Part shown: piece after piece, positions 44,010 through 54,757 of the stretch
Layout of the letters: each line of letters starts with the position of its first letter
Numbering within the stretch: the stretch's first letter is position 1
Source: Metridium senile
Taxonomy: Eukaryota; Cnidaria; Anthozoa; Actiniaria; Metridiidae
Assembly: GCA_949775045.1 (NCBI GenBank)
Contig: OX459095.1
Location: 36,136,768 to 36,200,767, forward strand
Length of the DNA: 64,000 bases
Reading direction: 5' to 3'
Notes under the pieces: generated by a model
What the model was told of the DNA's origin: nothing
Seen by the model: the letters and a program-made list of their open reading frames with translations, nothing else
The model's database searches: none
Program-made: the position numbers and the translations under genes

Positions 44010-44570
44010 AAGTACATACATACACATATACATACACTTTATTAAAGTGTCTAGTCGTTCTAGTGCCTAATGGCACTAATTGGGGACACAATTAAAATAT
44101 AAATTATAATACTCAATATGAAAGAAATTAATTAGCTAAATAATATCTTAAAATATATGATTTAAAATTGATTGTACTACCTAAAATATATATATTTACA
44201 ATATGATATAATTAATATATATATATATATAAACAATAAAAACTGTCTTTAAAATATTACTAAAATGCTTACGATTTCTACGATTGACAAAGGTAGCAGT
44301 CCCTACCACAGCCCTCTACAACAGCTGATATATCTTTTTTCTTGTCATGTTTTTAAAAGCTGTTAACGTTTTCATATTTCTTTCCTCTTTAGTTAATTTA
44401 GCCCATAATAATTGCCCTAGAAATTTAATAGAATGCTTTCCATAAGTGACTGTGTTGTAACTAGGTAATCTAAAAACTGAGTTCCTTAAATTGTATCTGA
44501 CTATCTTCATTATTAACTTGAAATAAATCTCTAATGTATCTAGATGCTAACCTAAATGACTGCGATGTAG
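44010..44570 (-). mobile_element. LINE 3' end fragment
   Basis: 44510-44316 reads YNLRNSVFRLPSYNTVTYGK and GQLLWAKLTKEERNMKTLTA, the C-terminal signature of CR1/L2-type ORF2. About 20 residues more are seen in another frame up to 44570. The 3' UTR continues to about 44010 with TATATA runs at 44206-44231. RT is missing. Confidence 0.65.
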
Positions 44571-45250
44571 GAGGTTAGCAGGAGTCCTTCCCCAGTCATG
44601 AGACCAAGGTATGATAATCTTGTCAACACAATAATGGATAACATGTGCTTGATACTAGATGTGTTTATAACATAGTAAGAAGTTGACATTATTTATGCGT
44701 TAAAGTTCTAAAATATGAACGTAATATCTATAAGCATTTATTCCTGAAATTGGGAATATTCTACTTTAGCCGGTATGAATACCTCACGAGAAGGTCTCAA
44801 ATCCAAAATATGTTTATTTACGTTTATCTGTATTGATACTCAAAACAAATCTTGTTATTTCTTTAGGAATCAAGCAAGAACTAAAAAAAACTCTCTAGAA
44901 AGGTATATTATCATACAAATAACTTCAAAAATACCAAAGTTCTCAAAAGTTCTTACTTTGTTGTAATTTGTGCTTCTAGGCGAGAAGACAGCAACAGAAG
45001 AATTACAAGATCTCTGACTAAATCGCCACAAAAAAGACGTGGTGGACTAGAAAGGAGGCGTTGATCTAAGCAAACTTCAGGCCGGTATGAGATGAACATG
45101 TTTTCTATAATTATTATTACGAACTTAACTGCATTTTCCATTATAACATGGTAATTAGAATTGTTGACATAAAATATTTGTTTATTTTATTTGTGCAGCC
45201 AAATTCCTAAGCCTTAAAATTCAATTCTTGAATAATAATTATTTTATTAT
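44571..45250. other. Stretch without recognised gene
   Basis: AT-rich; open frames here have no recognisable motif. Nothing supported. Confidence 0.4.
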
Positions 45251-45517
45251 ATGCATATAAACGATATATCTAATAATAGTATCATTGATCGGCTAGCTGA
45301 GTTAAATAATTTACCATCGCTTAGTTTAACATCACCGATTACAAACATTCCTCACCTATCCAATTTGGACGGTGATTTGCATATGCCTTTAGAAATTAAC
45401 TTTGGCTATTATACTACTGATGAATTCAAAATTAGCACTGATGTAAAGGAATGTGCAGTGAATCGTAAAGCTTTTGGTGCTTTACGTAATAGATCAAAAA
45501 CGAGTGCGAGTGTTTGA
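45251..45517 (+). pseudogene. Possible LINE ORF2 start fragment
   Basis: An 88-codon frame contains LEINFGYYTTDEFKISTDV, a pattern seen just before the endonuclease of some CR1/L2-type ORF2 proteins. It ends in a stop inside a phrase (AAAAACGAGTGCGAGTGTTT) that recurs at about 59763-59782. No catalytic motif is present. Low certainty. Confidence 0.3.
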
Positions 45518-46154
45518 TCAGGGGATCCAAACACTCATTTGCCCAAAGATTTCTTACCACGGGCTGAAAGCGTATTACTTCAGCAATTAATCGGCCAAGT
45601 TTCAAGTGATTTAAATTTTAGGCGAATTCGCAATCGGAGTTTTTACAAGGCATACTTCTAACGACTCTAAATGTACGTCAAACAAATATAATTATTAAAA
45701 ATAATCACAATTGTACAATTGACCTGAAATTCACGGTAGTGGTAGAGAAAAGAATGTACAACAATTATTCAAAGTATTTGTGTATCTGGCATTCCCAGGT
45801 TTTGAGTAAATCAGTCGTAAAGTTAGATCAAAATTGACCGCCCAAATTGGTTTTTCTGAGGCTGTTCATAAAAATACGTTTTTCTCCACTTTGAAACATT
45901 ATTTAATCAAACCAAGTATACAGCGATTATTAGGATACTTTACCCTACCTATGAGCAAAATATGAACCAAATCGAATTTTGAAGGTTTGCCACGAATTGT
46001 TCGATTCTTACGGAAGGCCACTCTTAAGTGTTATAAACACAGTCTAAAACACAACTTGAAGTTGATGATTACCATTTAGATGAGAATAGAAATATCTTAC
46101 CTGAATAGACATGTTATCCTGAAGAATATAAGCCAAATTAGATGCGGACATATA

Positions 46155-46350
46155 TCCTAACGACGAATTACTAATAGTGTAATAACAACTGGAGTGCGTG
46201 ACACAGGCAGCCCAAACTTTCAAAAGATTCCGAAGTGTTACTATTTGGAATTATTGTTCTTGATTCTTTTCTATGTATATATTTTATTTTATTTTATTTC
46301 CTTGACTACGACCAATGCTTAGTAGTGTTGTTGTTATTCTATTGGCAAGA
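46155..46350 (-). repeat. Uninterrupted copy of the sequence around 48140-49425 (empty site)
   Basis: Inverted relative to 48140-48217 plus 49288-49425. Where the other copy has a 1070-bp element, this copy reads straight through ATATATACATAGAAAAG (as complement). It is thus the pre-insertion form of that locus. Confidence 0.85.
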
Positions 46351-46499
46351 TTTATTTTTCTCTTTTTGTTTTAAAAAGAGCAACATGAAATTGATACTTG
46401 TACATATCTATATTTAAACTATTACATTTAACACCTAATTATCACCCGAGGTAGCCAGTTTAGGGGTGGATCATTAGAAGTTAGGGGAGGTGGGGTGGC

Positions 46500-47440
46500 A
46501 ATTCCCAAAATAAAAAACGTGCACGGCCAATGCGTCCCAAAAACATTTCAAGAAATGGAATCAACATCAAGCAATCAAATTTTGAAAAGCTCTTAGGCGT
46601 CTTTATTGATTCCTCTTTGTCATGGGACGAACACATTTCTAATGCTATTAAGAAGTTCAATACTAAGCTTGAAATGTTAAGTAGAGCTAAACCATATCTG
46701 TCCCCCAGACTCATCTTACTTCTGTATGACACTATAGCCAAACCAACATTAGAATGTTGTTGCTCTGTCTGGGGAAATTGCTCTTCTGAACTTCTCCAAC
46801 ATCTGCTTCTCGCTCAAAACGTGCTGTTAGGTTGTTACTTAACTCTGACGTTTCGACTCCCTCTATCAACATTTTCCAAAAACTTGGGGTGTGCCCTATT
46901 TCTGACATTATTCGTGTGAGGCTTGCCAACTCTTTAGCAAGTAAGATAAGCCGCCCACACCATAAATACACTACTAACAGGTCTCAAAATATAACCTAAC
47001 CATCCCAAAGGCCAAAACTAATGCAGGAAAACGTCACTTCTCCTTTCTTGCACCTTCCACATGGATGACCTACCCTCTGAAACCCACACCATCGAAACTG
47101 TTCGTGCTTTCAACAGAAAATGTAAATATTACTCGAAATTTAAGTTAAAATCAGCAGTAAAGCCAATACAGCCAGACTGTACTGATCAAGACATTCAATT
47201 TTATCTGTAAAAATATACAATTAATAAATTAGTTGAAATTCCAATTGTAAATATTGTTTAATAAATAGAAATATATAATAAGATTAATTATTAGATTATT
47301 AGATATACCTAGTTTAGTTAATTCAATTGTAGGTAGATCAAAATCAGCATGTAAATATGTAAATATTTTAATGGGCCAAATTGGAAAAAAGCTCTGCTTT
47401 ATTTGATACCCAATAAAGATTTATTATTGTTATTATTAAA
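46500..47440 (+). mobile_element. CR1/L2-like LINE, 3' end
   Basis: 46530-46919 reads QSNFEKLLGVFIDSSLSWDE, AMLSRAKPYLSPR-like EMLSRAKPYLSPRLILLLYD and PTLECCCSVWGNCSSELLQH, the region after the RT fingers in CR1/L2-type ORF2. After a frameshift near 46805 it continues with ISDIIRVRLANSLASKISRP and AGKRHFSFLAPSTWMTYPL to about 47150. The 3' end has CAATAAAGATTTATTATTGT with a TTATTA-type tail. RT core is missing. Confidence 0.78.
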
Positions 47441-47567
47441 AAAAAATCCTGCTCAGGGCCAAGCTCAAAAAAAAGGCATAACCTGAGGGGTAGCGAATGG
47501 TAAAATTTTAAAATCCGAGCCTGAGATTCTAGAAATATATCAGCTCATATATTTACTGTATTTAAAA

Positions 47568-47702
47568 ATTCCAGACTTTGAGACATCAAAAACACAAAAA
47601 TCCGAGACTTTGAGACTTCAAAAACACGAAAATCCGAGATTTTGAGACACCAAAACACAATAATCCGTGACTTTGAGGCATCAAAAACACGAAAATCCGT
47701 AA
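47568..47702 (+). repeat. About 32-bp minisatellite
   Basis: Four degenerate copies of a unit containing AATCCGAGACTTTGAGACAT and CAAAAACACGAA. It directly follows a variant copy and has no coding meaning. Confidence 0.8.
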
Positions 47703-48139
47703 CGTACTAAGTCGACCTCGGTGTGTGTTCCCGACAAAAAATCAACAAATCGCCCAAAAGTTATCTGAACAAAGTCGCGAAGTAACTGCGCCTTGTACCA
47801 TACTAAGAAATAAACGGAAAAACGGGCTTTCCAAAATTTAACCAAAACACAAACAGTTGTTTTCGCTTTGAATTTCAGAGAACAAAATTATGTAAAAAAA
47901 AATCATAACCCCCCTATATTTCGTCCAGGTTTATCCAAATCCTGGTTTTCAGGATTATTATCTAGCCTGGTTTTCAGAGTTAAAAAATGACAATTTGCAA
48001 CAGCCCTCTCCATATATACTCGGAAAATAACGTGCCCCCTCAGTATTACCGACCCCCCCCCCCCCCCCCCCCCCCAACACAACGCACTTAAAAATGAAAG
48101 GCCCTTTAATAAAAGCTAACAGGACATATTGCAAATAAA

Positions 48140-49425
48140 ATATCTTGCAAATAGAATAACAACAACAATACTAAGCATTGGTCGTAGTCAAGGAAATTAA
48201 ATAAAATAAAATATATACAGTATGTGTGTACAAATCCGGACAGTGTGCAAATCCGGACACTTTGGCATTTAAGCGTTAAAAAAGAGATCGAATTTGTTTA
48301 AAAATGAAAACAACATTATAGAATTATGCATTTGTATGTATTGTATTGTTTAAGAAGTTTTTGTGACAATCGAGATATTTTCAGCTAGGAAAAAGAGCGA
48401 TTTGTCATCGCATGTGAATATGCAAATTCGCAATAAGTCAGTTTTTAACGCGCTCCGAATTACATGTTAAACTTGAAATGGTGATTTTTCTGCAGATTCA
48501 AATGATAACGCCAAAATAATTAGTACGTTTTCAATTGCAAACAATGTTTTATCTTGTGTGAAAAGAAGAGCTTTTAATAGTTTTAAATAAGTGTAGGAGA
48601 CGGGAAAAGAAGAGCTTTTAATAGTTTTAAATAAGTGTAGGAGACGGTTTTAGAAATACTTCTAAAATCCACTAAGGTATGTGCAATTCCGGACAATAAA
48701 ATAAACAAGATTAGCAATCACCCGTAACTTTGAATTGTAGGTTAAAATGTCGCTTAAAAATATACAATTCAACTGCAGGTTGGTTTTGCAAACAAAAGTT
48801 ATCTTTTGGATAGTTTAATCACCATGCACTATTCATTTATAGGACATTTATATTCATTTGCAGAATCCAGCGCACGAAAGCAATTACTCATGTGTGAAAT
48901 ACTTTAGTGCTCAAACGTATTAATCAAGCAACGTAATTCATGATTTAATTAACACAAATCTATGCTTTAATCTCAAATTTGACTGTGGAAATGGAAAATC
49001 TATCATAAGCATTCGAAAATTAGGAAATAACTTCAAAGAATTGATTAAACAGAACCTACTTTAATAGTGTCCGGCTTTGCACACAACTGTCCGGAATTGC
49101 ACCACTCAAACTACTTCACAAATATATCCATAACATTTTTAAAAATCACTAAAATTGACCAATACTTTATATAAACCTTTATCAGATGTTACCTCATCTC
49201 CAGGGAAAATATATTTCCTAAACAATGCATTTAACGAATGATATGGCAATTTATTTAAAAACCGTCCGGAATTGCACACACATACTGTACATAGAAAAGA
49301 ATCAAGAACAATAATTCCAAACAGTAACACTTCGGAATCTTTTGAAAGTTTGGGCTGCCTGTGTCACGCACTGTCACGCACGCACTGTGTCACGCACCTG
49401 TGTCACACAGTTGTTATTACACTAT
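48140..49425 (+). repeat. Interrupted copy of the 46155-46350 sequence
   Basis: The flanks 48140-48217 and 49288-49425 together equal the inverted 46155-46350 sequence. The right side has extra GTCACGCAC-type tandem copies (49364-49410). Confidence 0.8.
48218..49287. mobile_element. 1070-bp pogo-like non-autonomous element, TA target
   Basis: The ends CAGTATGTGTGTACAAATCC (left) and the complement of CAGTATGTGTGTGCAATTCC (right) are inverted repeats. TA occurs at 48216-48217 and 49288-49289, and the empty site at 46155-46350 shows a single TA. CAGT-type termini with a TA target fit pogo/Tigger in the Tc1/mariner superfamily. Short CCGGAC phrases recur near both ends (48236, 48250, 48692, 49070, 49090). 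No gene; a direct duplication of about 45 bases occurs at 48560-48645. Confidence 0.88.
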
Positions 49426-49657
49426 TTGTTTCCTTATAAGAAAACATCTGTACTATGTGCAAGTCAACAATTTTTGATAAAATATACACAGTTTATTGTG
49501 AAAAGTAGCGATTTTTGGAATACGGTTAAATAACCTCGAAAAACCGGAAGTGAACTCGAAAATCCAATATCGACCTCGTTCTCCTACACTATTTATCCGA
49601 TGGAAACGAAACTTACACAGAATGAATAGTTCATATAGACCTACATTCTAGCAAAGT

Positions 49658-50290
49658 TTGAAGGATTTTCATTTTTTCCTATTACCGGTCATACCTGACC
49701 GTCTCGGATATTCACTCTTAATTAATGATCTAGAAAGAATACAGAAAAGAGCAATATCAATTATTCATCCACAATTAGCTTATAAGTTGGCCCTTGGTAT
49801 TTCCAATCTCAATACTCTTGAGCAACACCACAAGGATCTTTGCAAGAAATTATTTAACTATATAATTTGTGATTCTAGCCATAAGCTAAGTAATTTACTG
49901 CCACCGAAACACAGTTGCAAATACAACCTAAGAAACCAACGTACCTTTAAATTGCCTGTTGTACATACTGACAGATTTAAGAAAACTTTTATACCATCAA
50001 TTTTTTAAATTTTATACTAAGCCGTTAAATATACATACATATATACATAATTTTTAAAATATTAGTTAGCAATATATACATGCAATTTATATCATACAAT
50101 TTAATACAAATATATATTTTACATTTGATTATAATTAGTTAATTTTAGTATTGTAAATTTACGCAATTCAGTTACTTTAATTCTAATAATCGATTACGAA
50201 ATTTATTTGACATATGTCACAATCAAAACTGAATGGTACCAATGATTATTGTTATAGCTTCTTTTTTAATTATAATAAATAAAATGTTTA
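49658..50290 (+). mobile_element. CR1/L2-like LINE, 3' end
   Basis: 49658-50008 reads NDLERIQKRAISIIHPQLAY, NTLEQHHKDLCKKLFNYIIC and KYNLRNQRTFKLPVVHTDRF, the C-terminal end of an ORF2 of the CR1/L2 type. AT-rich 3' UTR follows to about 50290. It is a 5'-truncated copy. Confidence 0.78.
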
Positions 50291-50329
50291 CAATTTACAT
50301 ACAAAGTTGTAGAATTTATGCCACGCAAA

Positions 50330-50775
50330 AATGAGAGCAATGTTGGCTCAATATACGGTAGAAAAACGCTTGAGCACGTTGCATATGCAAAGATATACAG
50401 TATAGTAATACACTCGAGCACGTCGCGTGTCCAAGAATATACGGTAGTAAAACTAATATACGGTAGTAGAACACGTCGCGTGTTCAAGAATTTACGTTAG
50501 TAAAACGCGTGAACACGTCGTGTTGTCAAGAATATACGGTAGTAAAAGACGTGAACACGTCGCGTGTTCAAGAATGTACGGTAGTTAAAAACGTGAATAC
50601 GTCGCGTGTTCAAGAATATACGGTAGTAAAACTCTGGAACACGTAGCGTGTTCAAGAATATACGGTAGTAAACACGTCGCGTGTTCAAGAATATACGGTA
50701 GTTAAAAACGTGAATTCGTCGCGTGTTCAAGAATATACGGTAGTAAAACTCTTGAACACGTCGCATATCCAGGAA
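50330..50775 (+). repeat. About 40-bp minisatellite of hairpin-forming units
   Basis: About ten degenerate copies of a unit containing AAGAATATACGGTAGTAAAA and the near-palindrome GAACACGTCGCGTGTTC. Each unit can fold on its own. Apparent Arg/Tyr-rich proteins from the minus strand are repeat artefacts. Confidence 0.9.
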
Positions 50776-51323
50776 TTAACTTGAAATGTCCCTATAGTTT
50801 TCTACCGTATGCGTATTTTGTACGTAAGATCAGTCAAGAGGCATGCGTCTTGAATTCGGAAACACGTGTCGGATTCTAGCCGAGTGATTTCCGAGTGACC
50901 TCAGGTCAGTCAAACTTGAATACTCATGAATATCATCGGAAACTTAAAGTATGCGGGTCCGTATTCAAGGATATTCAACAAAAATAATGGCGAGCATTGT
51001 CGATTTTGCGTGCGTTTTTGGCCACCGTGGTTCCACTTGAGTGATATTGACTAATAGGCACTAAATAAAAACTATTAGTTAGTAACTATTTAGGTTTTAC
51101 TTCATGGACATAGTGTAAGCACTCTATGACATGATTATAAACTACATACAATTTCAAGTTCATATTTGAAACATTAACAAAGGTACGTTTATTTCTGTAA
51201 AGTTTTTGCTTATATTAAATATTCTATTTGCAAAGAACTGTAACGATTAAAACATGTTAAATTAAAGTAAAACATTTTGATCTATACTGTTTTTAAAGAC
51301 CGAAATATTCGTCTTTCTTTTTA

Positions 51324-51827
51324 TTATCTTTTTATTACTGATGATTCTTTTGAATCACTGCTTTCGTTATTATCATTATCACTGAGTTCTTGGCTAGAAT
51401 CCATAACCTTTTTCACTACGTCTTGTAGATTTATTCTTTTCCGTCGACGTTGGCTGTCTTTCTTTGTCGACGATTGTTTTTTCTTGCTTCTTCTTTCAGC
51501 GGGTAGAGTTGGTGTTGCAATGTTTGGGATGATGGGAGAGACTGATTGGGGTCGCACGTCATGAGGGGTCGAGGATAATGTTGGATGAAAGGAAGAGTCT
51601 CTAATAGGGGACACAAAAGCAATGAGGTGGGAGTAAAAAGAGATGGAAGGCGTAGGTGAGCTCTCTCTAGTCCGGGGCTGTTGATTTCTTGGCGTCGACT
51701 GCCTCCTCATGGCCCAAGGAGGAGGTGATGATGTTGGAGCTGGTCTCTCACAGGGTTGGCCAAGCACTCTTTTGTTTTTGGGGTGCTTAAACGATGTTAC
51801 GTAGTCTTGAATTGTGATTGCTGTCAA
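51324..51827 (-). CDS. Unassigned disordered, Ser/Pro/Lys-rich exon
   Basis: A 167-codon frame begins after a possible acceptor (TCGACAG near 51838) with TAITIQDYVTSFKHPKNKR, then a Pro/Ser/Thr-rich stretch, KKKQSSTKKDSQRRRKR (nuclear-signal-like) and an acidic Ser tail (SSQELSDNDNNESSDSKESS). No family recognised. The lack of stops over a non-repetitive 500 bases and biased composition argue for a real exon, of host or element origin. Function not known. Confidence 0.35.
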   Translation of the reverse strand: MTAITIQDYVTSFKHPKNKRVLGQPCERPAPTSSPPPWAMRRQSTPRNQQPRTRESSPTPSISFYSHLIAFVSPIRDSSFHPTLSSTPHDVRPQSVSPIIPNIATPTLPAERRSKKKQSSTKKDSQRRRKRINLQDVVKKVMDSSQELSDNDNNESSDSKESSVIKR

Positions 51828-53439
51828 TTCTGTCGAGTAAAAGAGGTTTGCAAAAATTACTTGATATTATTTCATTTTTTATCATAATGATTTTGCAAGG
51901 AAACCGATTTAAGTCCGAGATAGTAGCAATGTTACCTTTCGTTTCCTTTAAACTGGCTCATTTCTCCTTGGCCGTTGTGCAATGAATGGACTTTATCCTG
52001 AAAAATATATCCAAAGAATGTCGTCAGTTTATCATGTATTTAAATAGCGTTACTCCTATTTACCGATGGCGCAGTTTAAGAATGAGCACGGTGCCGCCGG
52101 GTCAAAACTATTCTTACTCTGGCCTAAGCCTTTACAACATGTACTTTAATCCACACGCTTTTCAATATTACCACAAATAAGTCAAAGACTAGTGAGTCTC
52201 AGATAATAAACGAACAAGTTGATATTTGTTTCATGTGTGATGTGGCCTCGTGGTCACATAGAGAGTGCGGCTTCCTATAGCTTAGCTTTCATAGTTTTTA
52301 TTCGGCATCCTTCTTACAATGCATTTTTTTAGAAATATCAACTGAATTTTGTTATTTGATTCAGAAATCTGGCTGATATGTTTATATTTTTAATGGGAAT
52401 TTAGGTGCTTACTGTAACGGCTTTAGGAACTGGTCCTTGATGTTGATTAGCCTGAGTCGCGGGATCTTTGCGGCTCATTTGCTTATTCAAAGCGAGTTCA
52501 GTCGTTAACTTTTCCTTCTAAGTCGTTAGAGTTTTTATCGCTCCCTGCATTTGTTCCATTTTGATGCACGATCATCTTCCTGAGGAGATCTCGAAGCATT
52601 GCTGTCCCTATTAGTACTAGCCGTAAATAAAGTATTTGTAGGACGAACCATTACAACAAGCCATTTGTAGGAAGAAGCATTACAACAAGCCATCACACAA
52701 CTCAAGAAACGAAATGATATTGTTATCACAAGACCATATAGTCCAGTAGCTTAGTGCTAAGATCGTTACAAGCCGGATAAAAGCACCACATTTTGCACAC
52801 AAACTCCCATGGATATAAGATTTAAGAATTTTTCATGCTCCAAAAATTCTGTTGATCACGTGACCTTTAATGACGTCATAATCCAATATGGCCGCTCATA
52901 TTCAAAAAAGTGTTAGTTATGGCTTGATATATTTATTATTTAAGATAAATCCATACGTTTTTATTACTTTGTCGATGTGATTATCAATTAATTTGTTTGT
53001 TTACTTTCTATATGCAATGCTTTGTGGCAAAACCTGTATATAGTGGCTAATTTCTAGACTTCTTACTACCGGCAGTATACTGTTTGTATGGCTAAAAATG
53101 AGAGAGATCAATAGACTTTTTTAATGTTACGGCCACTATCTTCATTTATATGGAAATTATGGCACGTCCAAGGGGCAAACACGCAAAATTTATAAAAGAA
53201 CAGTGTGACACAATTACTTTTCCGCTACTGAATTTCTTACTTTGAAATTTCACTGATTGCTCTCGACTTATGATATTAAATAGATTTTTATATGTTTTTC
53301 CTATTTGCTAGTGCTAGATTGAATCATAATACGCCTACAAAGCTGTGCCCCCTCAGCATACCATAATTTCTTATAGAATTCAAGATGGCGGAGGTGCACG
53401 TACAACAACCCTTGTGTCAGCTTCTTCATGTGTAGATTC

Positions 53440-54757
53440 AATCATTTGGCGCCCACTTTATTTGCCAATAACAGACGTATCCTTTGTAATGTAAACTTTT
53501 TTGTTGTCTTGCCATTCTGCTTTGTCGACCTCATCATACAGAAAGAAAATTGAATAGCTCTTCCTTATTCTTCGGATATCGGAGGAAATCATTCCACTTT
53601 GACGGTATTTTGGCTTGAGAGCACACTTTCACACGGACTCCACTACCTCTCTTTGCTCTTGTGGAGTTCTTGATGCTGTTTTCTAGGTATCTGTCTCAGA
53701 CTACGTCTACTCTTTCAGTTTTTCCAACTCGAGCTTCAGGAATGGCAGGAACACCATCTTTGCGTATTCAGAAAATTTATGGTCAGTTTTTGGAGTTAAC
53801 ATGTGTATCAGAGCGCCACCAAAGATCTCACATTCACGATTCTGTCGAGGTTGCGTATTGACTGTTGTACCTTCTAGCAGCTTAAACAAGTCTGACATAG
53901 TCCCCAGACGAAGTTCACCAAGATCAGCAAGAGAAGGAGGGTACGGTTGATTTTCGTGAGCGAAAGATACATCTGGGTCCCCGTCGCGATGCTGGTTACT
54001 GATATACAGACGCCACCGTACCACTTTGATCTTTTTTTGCTTGAGACGTTTTGCTTTCGTTGAGTAGTTGTGAATCTGGGAAGTGAATTCTTCTTAATGG
54101 TTTCGTCGATGGATGTTTTTCTTTCTTGAAAGACATCTTTTTTGTACTTCTCATATTGAGCTGTTCAAAGACTCTCAATCTTCTTCATTGACACTATAAC
54201 TTCATCATCAGCACACTCCCTTGTATGGAGGACAAGCAATTCCGGACACTGATTTTCAAATGGATTTCCATATTCATTAAACTGGATATAATAATAAAAA
54301 AATAGTTATAGTATGCACAGAAAACGAATAAAGAAAAGTCATCACTGGCCATTATAGTTAAAAACTAACTGATCGAAAATCAGCCACACATGGCCAGGAT
54401 GAACGAATTTTTTGTTCGTTTTGTGCGCACCGGTGGAACTTCATATTTACGGTTGTTTTGTAAATTATATTTGTTAACATGCCTTGATGGTAAAAGATTA
54501 TTAAGTTTATGATTTTCATTATTTTCAATTGAATTAAAAAACGATTTACATAGACAGTTATGATGGTCCTCTATATCTTTAAGTCCCAGTCTTTCAGCCC
54601 CACTATTATAATCACAGTCAGGTAAAATAATAGAGATATTGGGCCGTCCTGGGCCGGCAATCAACCATCGACCTAATGCTGTTGGATTCTCTGTCAAGCC
54701 AACTACGCCCCCCTTGCCTTTCGATTCACCTTTGCGTTCTCTTGCTGTACGCGACAA
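53440..54757 (-). pseudogene. Unclassified transposon protein, interrupted by a LINE tail
   Basis: Read right to left: 54757 onward has GVVGLTENPTALGRWLIAGP; then a LINE fragment intervenes (about 54650-54270); then, in shifting frames, ELLVLHTREC, VRWRLYISNQHRDGDPDVSF, AHENQPYPPSLADLGELRLG and PKTDHKFSEYAKMVFLPFL (54024-53707). In another frame come STRAKRGSGVRVKVCSQAKI and PSKWNDFLRYPKNKEELFNF, to a stop near 53540. I recall this block order from repeated, uncharacterised cnidarian proteins; I know no function. Several frameshifts. Confidence 0.5.
54270..54650 (-). mobile_element. LINE 3' end fragment inside the previous gene
   Basis: Reads ILPDCDYNSGAERLGLKDIE, HHNCLCKSFFNSIENNENHK and NKYNLQNNRKYEVPPVRTKR, the end of a CR1/L2-type ORF2. 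It replaces the continuation of the RWLIAGP block, so an open frame here (54757-54380) is a chimera of two elements. Confidence 0.7.

Noticed and set aside
50497..50766. 89-residue Arg/Tyr-rich protein on the minus strand
   Set aside because: It is a translation of the 40-bp minisatellite.
6088..50775. CRISPR-like arrays
   Set aside because: Tandem repeats in the window have no unique spacers of constant length between conserved repeats, and the sequence is eukaryotic.
54380..54757. A single 125-residue gene
   Set aside because: The frame is a chimera: its start belongs to an unclassified transposon protein and its end to a CR1/L2-like LINE ORF2.
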